NCBI GenBank assembly: GCA_025201805.1
Contig: MU619237.1
Location: 303,552-367,551, forward strand
Origin: Parasitella parasitica
Lineage: Eukaryota; Mucoromycota; Mucoromycetes; Mucorales; Mucoraceae
DNA: 64,000 bases
Direction: 5' to 3'
In this document: positions 30,664 to 42,027 of the stretch, piece by piece
How positions within the stretch are numbered: position 1 is the first letter of the stretch
Layout of the letters: every line of letters begins with the position of its first letter
Position numbers and translations under genes: made by a program
The notes under the pieces: model-generated
Seen by the model: only the letters and a program-made list of their open reading frames with translations
What the model was told of the DNA's origin: nothing
Databases searched by the model: none

Positions 30664-32909
30664 TCAAGCGGCACCGCCGTCTCGCACTTTATTTTCTTTG
30701 GCGAGGCCCATGGTAGTCAAGAAAACAACAGTATCTTTGTATTCTTGTTTTTGACGAGAAGTGTCCCACTTCAGCTCTTCGGCCATTATCTCAATGACTC
30801 GAGGGAGCGCTCCTAAAGCAGCCTCTGCATTCAAGAAAGCTAGACGGGTACGACGGGCTAAAACGTCAACAGCAGTACAGGCAAGCTCTTGTCTCACAGC
30901 ATATCTCACTTCGGCTTCAATGTAAGGATAATTGGGTGAAATACGGTTACCATATTTAGGCCAGCTAGCAGACGTAGGGTCTTCGATAGACGCAACATCC
31001 CAAGCCTTGAAACCAAAGCTTCTTGCGAGATGTCCAGCAACTTCAGTGTCCATGCCAAATTCCTGCACCAAGCGGATAAACATGGTGCTGCTGTATCCCT
31101 TGGCGCCAATCAATTGAACATGTTCAGTATCACATTTACTGGCAGGTTTGAGATTGAAGACTTCAATTGCACGGTCAACAGTTTCTTCTGCCATAGCACG
31201 GTAGGTTGTCCATTTACCGCCTGCGATAGTGATGAGCTTATTTTCGCTGACATTGATCATGTGATTGCGAACAAGAGATTCTGTGTTTTTGGCATGGGGA
31301 TCACGAACCAAGGGACGGATACCAGACCAGGCAGCAAGAACATCGCTACGGCGTACCTTGACGTCTGATAATGGCATGGTTAATTGATTGGTATATCGCA
31401 GCAGCAAATTGCAAATTACCTGCACTCAGGTAATGGGATACCTCGTCCAAGATCCAGTTAATTTCGTCTTCTTTGGGCATTGGGTTTTGAGTAACCTCGG
31501 TAGGGGAGTCTTGTATGCAATGTTAATTGTTCTGATCACCATATACGTAATATGCTTAAATTGGCCTACCTGTGGTACCAGCAATGGTGTTACCCTGCCA
31601 TGGCAGAAAAAAGATAACACGCCCATCACTCGTTGCTGGATCCAGCAAGCCCATGTTCCTAGGGCTGTAGTAGTTGGGGAGGATAATGTGAACGCCGGCA
31701 GATGGGGCGACAATCTCCAGGTTTTCAGCGTTATCCATCTTTCGAAGACCATCAGTAAAAGGACCAGTTGCGTTGATCACGCCCTTTGCTCTGACAGTCC
31801 ATTCATCACCAGTGAGATTGTCTCTTAATTGAGCACCATTTACGATACCATCCTTATCCTTGGTCAAGTTTACAACTTCACAATGATTGGCAACAGTGGC
31901 GCCATAGCAAGCGGCTGTCATTGCCAATGCAACGTTCATTCTTGCATCATTATGCTGACCTACAAATAATAGAAATAGTTTGTTTCTGGAATCTCCGTAA
32001 AATGTCTGAACAAAAATGCTTACCGTCATAATAAACCAAAGCACCAACTAATTCGTCTTTTTTCAGCATGGGAAATGCCTCCAATGCTTTGGAGCGGGTT
32101 AAAAAGTAACTACTTTCTAATGCTTCGCGACCAGCAAACATGTCGTACATCTTACAGCCAACCCAGTAATAAGGGATTTGCCACCATCTAAGACGCAGAT
32201 AAAGGTTTAGCTATCCCGCCCTCGGGAAAATTGGGATAAGCAACTTACTTATAAACTGGAAGCATGATAGGTAATTGATCAGAGAGATGAGGTGCAATAT
32301 CCAAGAAAATCTTTCTTTCATGGAGGGCTTCACATACGAGAGCATATTGCTCGTAATCGAGCTCCATAATTGCCTTTTGTAAATAACGCACACCACCATG
32401 AACTAATTTTGTAGATCTAGATGAAGTGCCTGAGTAGGACGTTTAGCACCACCAAATCCAACGTATATTTTTCACTATACTTTACCAGATGCAAAATCAT
32501 CTCTTTCGACCATTGCTACATTTAGTCCACGAGTTGCAGCATCAACTGAAACACCAGCACCAGTAGCACCGCCGCCAACAATAAGCAGATCAAAGGGTTG
32601 TTTGGTATTGTCTTTTAATCTGTTAATCATCTCTTCACGTGAAGGTGTGTTCCAAAAATCACGCTGATGGCCCTCTTGGTGTTCCTGGAGTGCTTCAGCA
32701 AAAGCCTTGTTCCTTGTAAATAAAGGTGGTAGATTGGAGGTCTTTTCTTGAAGCTGAATTGTCTTTTTGTAAATATTACTGTTGATAGACTTTTCGTTCA
32801 TGTAATATGCGAAACTGGCTGTAGCAGCAGTAGCAGATACTACGGTCATGAGCTTTTGTGATTTTGTTAAATGTCTCCACATTGAACTTGTACGAAAAAT
32901 AAAAGGCAA
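30664..32909 (-). CDS. GUT2: Mitochondrial FAD-dependent glycerol-3-phosphate dehydrogenase
   Basis: Six exons on the minus strand: 32909-32486, 32429-32249, 32187-32024, 31959-31570, 31509-31420 and 31364-30664, giving 649 residues, the length of yeast Gut2. A basic N-terminus with a hydrophobic stretch (TVVSATAATASFAYY) fits import into, and anchoring in, the inner mitochondrial membrane. The FAD-binding Rossmann motif is FDLLIVGGGATGAG. TKLVHGGVRYL and GGKWTTYRAMAEETVD are family signatures. It oxidises glycerol 3-phosphate to dihydroxyacetone phosphate and passes electrons to ubiquinone. The region after GGKWTTYR matches the C-terminal DAO domain. It runs tail-to-tail with PRP17, 204 bp apart. 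A second start at 32882 is possible. Confidence 0.93.
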
Positions 32910-35900
32910 TGAAAAGGAATAAAAGATACTCCTTTGGCTTGATTTCCATAATTTATAAAACTATTTTGTTGTGCTGACATTGAGTGGCTGGGGGTGTATT
33001 TTGGACTTGTGGGACCTATCTAAATGCGATGAATAAAGGCTATTGATTTGTGCTCCGGGGAATTTGCGGCAAATTAGAACATGTCCCCTTTTTTCCGTTG
33101 TTAACAGATGAATCCCGCTTGCCTTCATTTTCTTTTGCGTGCATACGGTACAGCTGCTGTGTGAGATTGTAATACATTTGTTTGCGTGTGGTTTATGTAA
33201 CATGTACACAATAGTATCTACTTGTAAAAAAAAAAAAACAGAAAGCGTTTATCGTAGTTAAAACCCTGTTTCCTATAAAAGAATAGTGTCTTCATCTTGC
33301 GGGACTGAAACCAAATAAGTCTAGATGATAAATATTCAACATTTGTTTTCAATGAGTGAAAACAAATTGAAGTTTTTGCAACAAAGTCCTAAATACTCAA
33401 AATTAATGCAAAAGGAAGTTTATAAAAGTCTAAAAACATATACAAGTTATTGCTCACATCATCAGTTTATGATAGTTGCTTTGCCTGATTTCTCGGTATC
33501 CAAATACTTTGATTTGTCTATAATATGACTGATGTAGAATCATCGTCATAATATAAATGAGTGAATGAGCCAATGATTTGGTGTAGGGCAGGAATCTTGA
33601 AATCTTTTTTCAACAAAACTATTACTTTGTAGCTTGAAACTAACAAAACACACACGCAGGCAAGTATTGTATTAAAATATTTATCGGTCTCAAATAAATA
33701 AGTTTTATATTTTTTGTATCTCCTGTATCTTGCTTCTACTTAGATTGGATCGTTTGATTACTATTTGAAACGTGTTTGTTGCCTTTGTTGTTTGTAAACA
33801 TTTATGCATTGACGTCTCATCAGGTTGTCAGATTAACATTGATCTCCGCTTAAGGGGAATCCTTTTCATCAAGCATGCCGCAATGTTACTGCACTCAAGG
33901 CATATGGCCTTGCGATTCAATTGAGAACCAATAGCAGTATATTAAACTATTAAATGGGTTCAGTAAGCTAGCAACCTAACTGTACTAAGTGATAAATATT
34001 TATTTTGCACTTTTTGTAATAATTAGCATGTAGAATTAGGACAATTTATTTAGGCCGATGTGTTAGATTTTAACTTTACTTTAGAAACTAATACTTGTAA
34101 TCAGGGATTATTGAGAAGTGAGAAAAATTGCCAGTCTTTGTTATTGATGAGCAATGATAGCTACAATTACTTCAGATTAGCTTGTAGATATTGGAAGGGT
34201 TCTAATGTAAGTGGTATGAAAGTTGAAAAATCTGCAACGAATATACCAATGTGCAAATCTTGCCATGGCACACGTTTACAAGAATTTCGGTCTCACCAAC
34301 AATTCTTAAATATTAATTTAAAGGAAGTAATCAGGACAACTCCAGCTTGAATAATAAGGGTAATAGTCCCATCTTGACATCAATAGAAGAATTCTTTCAC
34401 ATTATATTCTTAGCTGCCATTGTTTATATCTCAACTTCTTGATACCCTCCTCCTCCCCCCGGTGATTTATTAGGATGGGACATATTATAGAAATAACAGT
34501 TAGTGGATATAGGTTTTTTCTCATATAAAAATTTGAATAATGCGCTGCGATCAGCATCTTAGTTGAATGAGTTTTCCTTACTCTGGTTGTTATTAAAAGC
34601 GTGTGAAATACAATAAATTACTTTGCAATTTACCTCTTGTTTTTATCATACATCGAAGAACAGGATTTATTTGAAGTTTTAATTTGACTTCGTTGAGATA
34701 TATACATGTTATTACAGTAGTAGTTTTGAAAGTTTTTGTGTTTACGGCTATTTGAAAAATGTAAATGAATAGGAATCATACAAACAAAATCAAAAGCAGA
34801 TGCTAATAGCCTAGACATTTTATGGTATTGTTTGGGAAAAGGTCAAGGCTGGATAACGAATTTTGATGATTTCGACATTCAATCTGATATTTATATAAGT
34901 GATTTAGTCAAAAACACACAAACTTTCTGTAATCAAATAAATGTATAAAACTTTTTTAATTATTATAAATGTCAAATGAGATACAAAACAATAAAGATCA
35001 TCCTTTATCTCTTATGTCAAATTTTTTATGTATTTATCAAAACCTAACATAAAGCTGACATCTCTGTTAACGACCATTTGAAAAAGCCAAACAAATTTTA
35101 ATATTGTACTAAAAACATGGTTGTTGTGTTCACCCCACTTTGTTATATAAAAAGGATACGAAACAGGAACCGAACATATGTCGCCAAATCAACAACGAGA
35201 TGCATTACGATTATATTTCCCAAATAATGAAGTTCCTAAAAGTCGGTATAGACTTTTATATTGATTCACAAAAAAAAAAAAAATAAAATAAAGTTTAGGT
35301 TTTATGACCAAATCGACAGGTGTCAAAAACTTCAGTTCTACACCTACTGGCCAGGTAAATGAACTATTATATACTTAAGTTATGAATAAATGTTCTACTC
35401 ACGTAATTTATCTTGCACGACAATTTTGATTGATTAGGATCTTAACTTCCAAAATACATCATCATCAGAATTCATCTAAGCATTTATCGGTACACATAGC
35501 ATGTTTATAGCGTGTAATACGGTATGAATATCAACGGCATTACGATAATATCTCCACCAAGAAAAACAAGATCACGTGATTATATTTCAAACTTCGACAC
35601 AAAAAAACCGAAAAACGTTTGAAAGAGACAATGCCCAGTAGAAAGCAAGTTATGCTCAGATAGCGATGATCATGCCTGTATTTATGGCGCATAAGACAGG
35701 GTTTTATTTGATTTTTATGGAAGCGTATAATGGATTATTATATGCAATTCTGATATGTAAATTTGTGATATCATCTGATAAATTTATAAATGTCGATATA
35801 AACATGGAAGCCAATGTTGTTGCCAGATAGTGCCAAGTCAACGCTAAATTTTCCAAGTTAGATCATGGTTCTACGGTCATTTTAGCCAAAGTTATTAGCA

Positions 35901-36166
35901 AATATGTGATGTTTATGATAGATTCAAACTGGTTTTGCAGATAACTTTTGATAGAGACAATCCCGAAGGGAAACCAAGCCAGGTATACTGCTTTTTCAAT
36001 TCGTGGAATGTGATAGTGGTAATATGATTTTAATTCAAAAAAAAAAAAAAATAAGATGTACAGAAGAATAATTTTCGTGAAAGTTAATAATAATAGTAGT
36101 ATAAGAAATATAAAATTGTGTTAAGGAAAGTGCAAGGGGGAAATATATTAATGTTGATGAGAATCA
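32910..36166. other. 3.2-kb gene-poor region
   Basis: The region holds the GUT2 promoter side and otherwise very AT-rich DNA. One weak spliced candidate (35178-35479) is listed separately. ORFs at 33325-33528 and 34060-34350 (with a CKSCHG motif) have no support. Two diverged copies of a short coding-like block (around 35610-35650 and 35945-35985) are described under findings. Confidence 0.5.
35178..35479 (+). CDS. Candidate small spliced gene (53 residues)
   Basis: The ATG at 35178 lies about 25 bp after a TATA-like TATATAAAAAGG (35144-35155). Possible exons 35178-35241, 35299-35354 and 35438-35479 join in frame to a small Ser/Thr/Asn-rich protein (exon 2 reads FMTKSTGVKNFSSTPTGQ). Intron 2 has good ends (GTAAAT, and TTGATTAG with a nearby branch-like TGAT). 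The intron 1 donor (GTCGGT) is weak. I do not recognise it. Chance is a real alternative, since no homology supports it. Confidence 0.2.
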
Positions 36167-39100
36167 TTACTGCTGTAATGAGGGTGGTGGAGGATGATTG
36201 TCAAGCATGTAGTTACCAGGAACAAGGCCTCTTTGACCCGCTTCAACAGGACCTAATCTTTCAGCCTCCCACCAACCGTCCATTTGTTTGTGTAGAATTC
36301 CAACGACTTCATCAGCTTGGAAAGACATTTCTCCTTCAATCTAAAATTTAAAGCCTTGTTAGAAAAAGTGAGATCTTTTATAAAAATGAAAACTTACAGA
36401 AGCTTCAAAAGGCCATTGAGCTTTGGCGAATCCAAGAAATCGACTGGTATTTTGGGGCAAGTTGGAGATATGCTGTTGAGGTAGAGATGCTTGTTGCTGT
36501 GGTTGAAGACTTTGTTGTTGCTGTTGGCCACCACTAACGTTGCTCTTTAAATCAGGTTGTGAAGCTTCATGCAGAGAAGGCTGTTTTTGGTACATGACTT
36601 GTTGACTAAGTGGTCTTGATTGGGGCTGTTGTTGCTGAATATGAGATTGCTGCTGCGTATGAGATAGATCTGGATATTGAGTAAATATAGCGGCAGCAGC
36701 TGCTGCTGCAGATTCTTTCTCCTTCTCTTTCTCCTTCTTCTTTTCCTTTTTATTACCACTAAAGAAGCCTAATGAAAATCTGGCAGTCTTATTTTCCTTT
36801 GATTTAAGAGATGCATCACCACTAAATTGTTTTGCGTTCTTTCCAAGTCGTTTCTTATTCTCTTCAAAATGCTGTTGTTGCTGAAGATGCATTTGCTGCT
36901 GGTGCTGGAATTGCTGTTGATCAGTCATTTTAATGGATGATGATCTAGGCCCGGGCGCACCAGGCTGGTAACCCGGATGTCCATTAGCTTGATAACTGCT
37001 ACTACTGTTTGGCATTGGTGCTCTCACTACATGATTGTCTGTATTGAGTTCCTCTTGCCAAGGTGCAGGACGGATACCACCTTCTTCCATTACATTCTGC
37101 TGGTTGTTGACATAACCACGTATAGGGTTATGATTTATTACATGTGATTGTTGGCGTAATTCAGTGTTTTGTTGAACAGGAGATATTTGTGATTGTTTTC
37201 TACCTTCAGCAATAACCTGTTGGGCAGCATTCTGAGCAACATCGGGTGTAGGTTTTACAGAATTGGGAATTTCAATTGTGAGTGGGACAGATGGTTTATG
37301 TAGTCTAGGATGGTGCTGCGTGTCATTCTGATTATTGTCAGGGTCAATCGCTGCTACATTGACGTCAGCGACGGGAGTATGCTCTGTTGATGGGGCTATC
37401 ACAGGGGCAGTAGCCGAAGGTGGTAGTTGAGAGGTCATGCTGTTACGAGAAGAAGTTGATCCATCAAACATCGTAGCGTTCATTGTCCGAACTGGCAATT
37501 GTTGAGGTCTACGAATAGAAGAAATTACCCATTTCTCATCCTTGGGTGGTAATCGTGGCATTCTATTGTGATATTCTTTCTCGTCATCGTTCTCCTCGTA
37601 ATCCTCTTCATCTTTTTTATTGTCAACCAACTCTTGATTCAAAGAAGAAGGCTTGCTACCTTGTTGTGAGGAGAGAGGCTTTTGTGAGAGTAACAAAGAT
37701 GATGTGCGTACACCGACTACAGGCTTCATATTGGGCACTGTTTCTGGAACTACTTGATTCATTTCATTCGTAGAGGCAGGAGGAGCATCTTTTGTTGTTG
37801 TTATGCTACTATTGTTGCTATTGAAGACAGGATTTGGCATTGGCTTGTATTTTTTATCAACTTCTCTGGTAGAATCATTGCTGGGCATTGATTCGTTTCT
37901 TGCTACTAGATTATCAGAAGGGACGAGGAGAGAAGCCTCAGATGAAAGAGGTGCAAGTTCGACTATACTGTTTGATTTGGTCATGTTTTCAGCGTGATCT
38001 TTGTGTAAATCATATTGACTTGTTGTTCCATCTTCCTTCAAGCCTAGAGCATTGTAAATACTGCCAGAAAAGTCATCAGAGATAGGGTGAGATGATGTAG
38101 TCGATGAGAGCTTCTCTGCTGGCATAGAACGAGCCATCATAATTGGAGATGTAATTTGTTTAGCGCCATTTGTAGTTGAAGAAGAGGTAAATGACTCTCT
38201 CTTATTGCTTGTAACTGATTCTGTCACTACGGGAGTATCTGTAGCGTTTTGGCTAATCCTCTTTTGATTCAAAATTTGCTCTACTTCTTTCATTGCTGTG
38301 TTAACAGGGCCGTTGCTTTGATCTGTTGTATTTGTTACACCAGATAATGGTGGCTGTTGCTGTTGTTGCTGTGAATCTTTTTTATCTACGAATTCCCCCT
38401 TTTCGTTTACCACATTAGACGACAATTGTTGTGGCGACGCAACCATGTTGAATTGTTGATGGACATCATCACTCTGCGGAGTCGTATTCTGTACTTCCAA
38501 TTGCTGAAGCTGGCGATCGACAGATTTCAATTCCTCATCAGGGTTGGTTAAAATAGCGGCAGGAGGATGAGGAGGTAATTTCTTTGAAGCTGTTGATTCA
38601 GAAACTCCACGTGGGATGGCATCACACAGGGAATTTTCTAACGAAGATGATTTGGGCAAAGGGGCTGATAATGGTTGTTCCAAGTTAGTTGAGATGGAAG
38701 CTGCAGCTATTGTCCCCTTAACACTAGGAGCAGCATCAGTAGCATCAGTAGCATCAGTAGCATCAGTAGCATCAGTAACAGCAGTAGCCGAGTGCATGTT
38801 GATTTCAGACATTTGGTTTGATTTGTTATAAAAGACTTCACAAGACATAGGGCCTATCCATACGAAATGACAGATAAGGAAATTGATCAACGAGTATGTT
38901 TATATTACATGTGTACCTGGTATTCTGTTCCCTGTTCCATGATGTTGTACAAAGGCTGTAATATCTTTCTGAACATCTGTGATTTCTAAAGCGGTTCGAA
39001 TTCTGTCACAGCATTCCTCATCAATGCTGAATGTAATAGTCATCATATTGGCAAAAGACCAAAGTGTGCTTCTCAGATAGCTGATCCTCTTCACTTCCAT

Positions 39101-40167
39101 TTCTTGGTAGAAATCCGCAGTTGCACTCCAATCATTCACCCACTTTTCGTTTACAGAATTGTAATTTTCGACAGATCTCTTATAGACTTGCTCTAATAAT
39201 TTAATTAATATTCAATTTTGATTGATTTTAATTTCTTTTTTTTATGTATACCAGCAACTGCTACCATTTTGTTTTGTTCCTCAATTTCCTTTTCAATCTT
39301 TTAAGAACATGGTCAGGCAAAAATGATTTCAAAGTTTAATCGATACTTTACCTTCATAATCTCACCTGATGAGCTATTACCCAGTTCATAACGATATGTT
39401 TCTAAAGACTTCAGTTTGCTGCATTCATTGAAATAGTAATCTTTTGCCTATAACAACGAGAAAAAAGTATCAGAATCATAAAAAAAATCACATTATATGG
39501 AATATGTATCAATTTACTCGTGCTACGTCAACTTCGTGCAAGCTTTTGAGTTGTTTGGAATTATCTATGTGTTGCTGTTGCTAACCCACGCAAAATGGTC
39601 AATTCAGCTTCTCTTACACGATCAACCACTACTTCCTTACCATTTTGCGATCATCTCTCTGATCTTTTATAAATTTGTCCAGTGGTGCCTCGAGATGATC
39701 CTTTAATTGTTGAGCTAGATCAATATGAGCACGGGCAGTTGTTTCCAATGCAGAGGGAATCCGGGATAAAGTTTCAGCAAAGCTGTTGTCTTCAAACTTT
39801 CCTATTTTCGATTCTTGGGATAATTTAAGAAGACGTTCGCCATAGTCTTGTTCAATGCTTGCGCTACAAATTGAATTGGCGTAAGCAATTGATAGCAACA
39901 GATATGTTTACTTGCGCATACCGCAGTTGATAGAGTTTTTTCAATTCCTCACATGTATCTTTTGACTTTCTTAAGCGATCAGATACAATCTCTACGCCTT
40001 TGTTTTGATCATCCTATTTTATTTTATTGAATTAACTTTTATTATAACAAGAATGATGTTTTCCTTACCCAAAAAGCATCTTTATAATTTATGGCAGAAG
40101 TGGCTATTTGTCGTTGTGGTTGCTGCTGATGTTGCTGTTGCTGTGTATGGGATATACCAGAAGCCAT
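36167..40167 (-). CDS. F-BAR and SH3 domain protein (Hof1/Cdc15/Imp2-like)
   Basis: Nine exons on the minus strand: 40167-40069, 40013-39922, 39863-39641, 39580-39518, 39447-39352, 39297-39252, 39192-38917, 38853-36398 and 36340-36167, giving about 1,174 residues. Residues about 30-310 form the F-BAR domain (YKDAFWDDQNKGVEIVSDRL, ASIEQDYGERLLKL, KSLHEVDVARAKDYYF, YLRSTLWSFANMM). A long disordered middle follows, with poly-Gln, a TDA repeat and many Ser/Pro. The C-terminus is one SH3 domain (AKAQWPFEAS, then GWWEAERL and GLVPGNYM). This layout is that of the Cdc15/Hof1/Imp2 family, which bends membrane and organises the contractile ring and septum. The last intron splits the SH3 domain. Exact orthology is not certain. 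Confidence 0.85.
38733..38777 (+). repeat. Tandem repeat, 5 x 9 bp (GCATCAGTA)
   Basis: Five exact 9-bp units encode a repeated Thr-Asp-Ala tripeptide in the disordered part of the F-BAR protein (read on the minus strand). It is in frame and probably variable in copy number. Confidence 0.95.
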
Positions 40168-41625
40168 AGTAAATTATAAATTTGTTTTTCGAAGTTTTTT
40201 AATATGAAGGCAATATAGAAGAAAATGTAAAATGAGGCTTCAATGGAGTGAGTAACTTTAAAANNNNNNNNNNAAAAAAAAAAAAAAAAAAAAGTAGCCA
40301 AGAAAATTTATAAATAGGATGCGAATCAAAAGAAAAAAAAAATTAGTCCAGTGACGACAGTAATAGGAGAAGAAGAATGAAGGGTCAAAGGGGGGGGGGT
40401 GAGGGATGTGGTTGTAGTAATAAAAAAAAAGCAAATTTATAGTGTAGGTGACAGGTTCCATATTATCAGCCATCCAGCCACCGTGCTCAACTGCCCATTC
40501 TTGTAATCCTTTCTTCCATCATACCAACTATCAATACTAGGCGATGAAAAAAGGGACATTGGAATTAACTTTTTGGTTTAGTTGTTGACTACGCTGAATC
40601 TTCTTTAGCTCAAATTCTGTAAATATTTAAACATCATTTGGACCTTCCATTCACAATTGAAACTTTTGGATTCCACATTTGCCATCATAGTTTAGCCTTC
40701 TATCACTTCATTGCTCAGTTTTTACGTTTTTTTAGATCCCTGAATTTGAGACGTAGCCAATATAAATTTCTATCACCATTCAAAAAAGAGTAAAAAGTCT
40801 TCGGTTTGGCCCTAAAGACATTATAAAAAGTTTTTAGAAGCATCCTTTTCCTTTATCATAGTGTTCTGGACCCATAGCTTATGTTTATTTACTAACGATT
40901 TGCTGGAAATAGTAATATGTGCCCAAAAAATGCTTTGTATTTGCCAAAGGATTTTGACATGTATTCATTCATTATAAACGAAACTTTAATAAAGCTGTAG
41001 TTGCTATGGCAATGAATTGGTAACAAAGGGGAAATTTATCTTGCCATGGCAACAGAATCCAGGGCGTTTGATATAACGTGTATTGGACCATGCACATCAT
41101 CTGGGCCGTGACAAGTGTATAACTTCCCGCGGGATGATATAAATAAACAAAAGGCAAGATGCCACAAAAATATTTATTTGTAAACAAGGAAATATATAGT
41201 TGTTCTAGAGTGTCCTCAATGCCCATATTATACATTGGAATCCATTCTTTTAACCATAACGCGACTCTTTACAAACTGATTGGATGGGTAAAGGTATTAC
41301 GGAAATAATATGGGTTTTCTTAAAGGGTTTAGGTGAAAAAAAGTTTTTTGCGGGGCGAGTCGATTTGGGCAAGCTATTTTTAGTTCTGCCGCTCGATTTT
41401 TAGTCATGATGCCACAATTTAACCAATCAAACAATATATGAATCAACTATTTTATCATGCTGAACCAAGCTGTATTTGGAACGAAAAGTCCCACGGCTTG
41501 TAGGTCCATATAAATAGGCATTAAAAATTGTAATTTCAACATGATCTTCAGGTTATCATATTAACTGTTTCTTATACTATCTCAAACTTTGCTTACCGCT
41601 CAATTTCTGGTTGTTTCTCTCTAAA
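40168..41625. other. Divergent promoter region with assembly gap
   Basis: The region lies between the F-BAR gene (minus) and the small gene at 41626 (plus). It has a 10-N gap (40264-40273) beside an A-run, a G-run near 40390 and a TATAAATA at 41509-41516, about 110 bp before the downstream ATG. No gene is recognised. Confidence 0.5.
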
Positions 41626-41907
41626 ATGGATCCTGGTTATAAGCTTCTTCAACACATTAAGACTGTCCCCAACTTGATCAATGAAGACCCTAGTATTACT
41701 ACTCCCAAGAACTCAAGTTTCATGGACATGCCATGGTCCGAATTCTCTAAATTGCTAAGCACAAATAAGCGTCGTTCCTCTGCATCAGCGAGTAGTATCA
41801 TCTCTGAAGAATCAACCGATTCTACTGATGATAAAGAAGACTTTTCTCTTGGTAATTGGGACTCCATGACGGGTTATCAAGATACTGAACATAGAAACAC
41901 TTTATAA
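41626..41907 (+). CDS. Small Ser-rich protein of unknown function
   Basis: A single exon of 93 residues. Start MDPGYKLLQHIKTVPNLI, then a Pro-Trp-containing core (MDMPWSEFSKLLS), a basic patch KRRSS, an acidic/Ser stretch (IISEESTDSTDDKEDFS) and GNWDSMTGYQ near the end. Codon use looks like that of neighbouring real genes, and a TATA box lies at a sensible distance. No membrane segment or zinc motif. I do not recognise it. The RRSSAS and EESTDSTDD stretches could be phosphorylated (PKA and CK2-like sites). Confidence 0.55.
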   Translation: MDPGYKLLQHIKTVPNLINEDPSITTPKNSSFMDMPWSEFSKLLSTNKRRSSASASSIISEESTDSTDDKEDFSLGNWDSMTGYQDTEHRNTL

Positions 41908-42027
41908 ACTACAAATTATCACTTATTTATACAACTAGCATCCGTCAATTTTCCTTATTAACTCCATACTTGTCTTTCTTTCTTTTAATAAATAACACAC
42001 TTAAGCACCTTGTTACACACCACCTGA

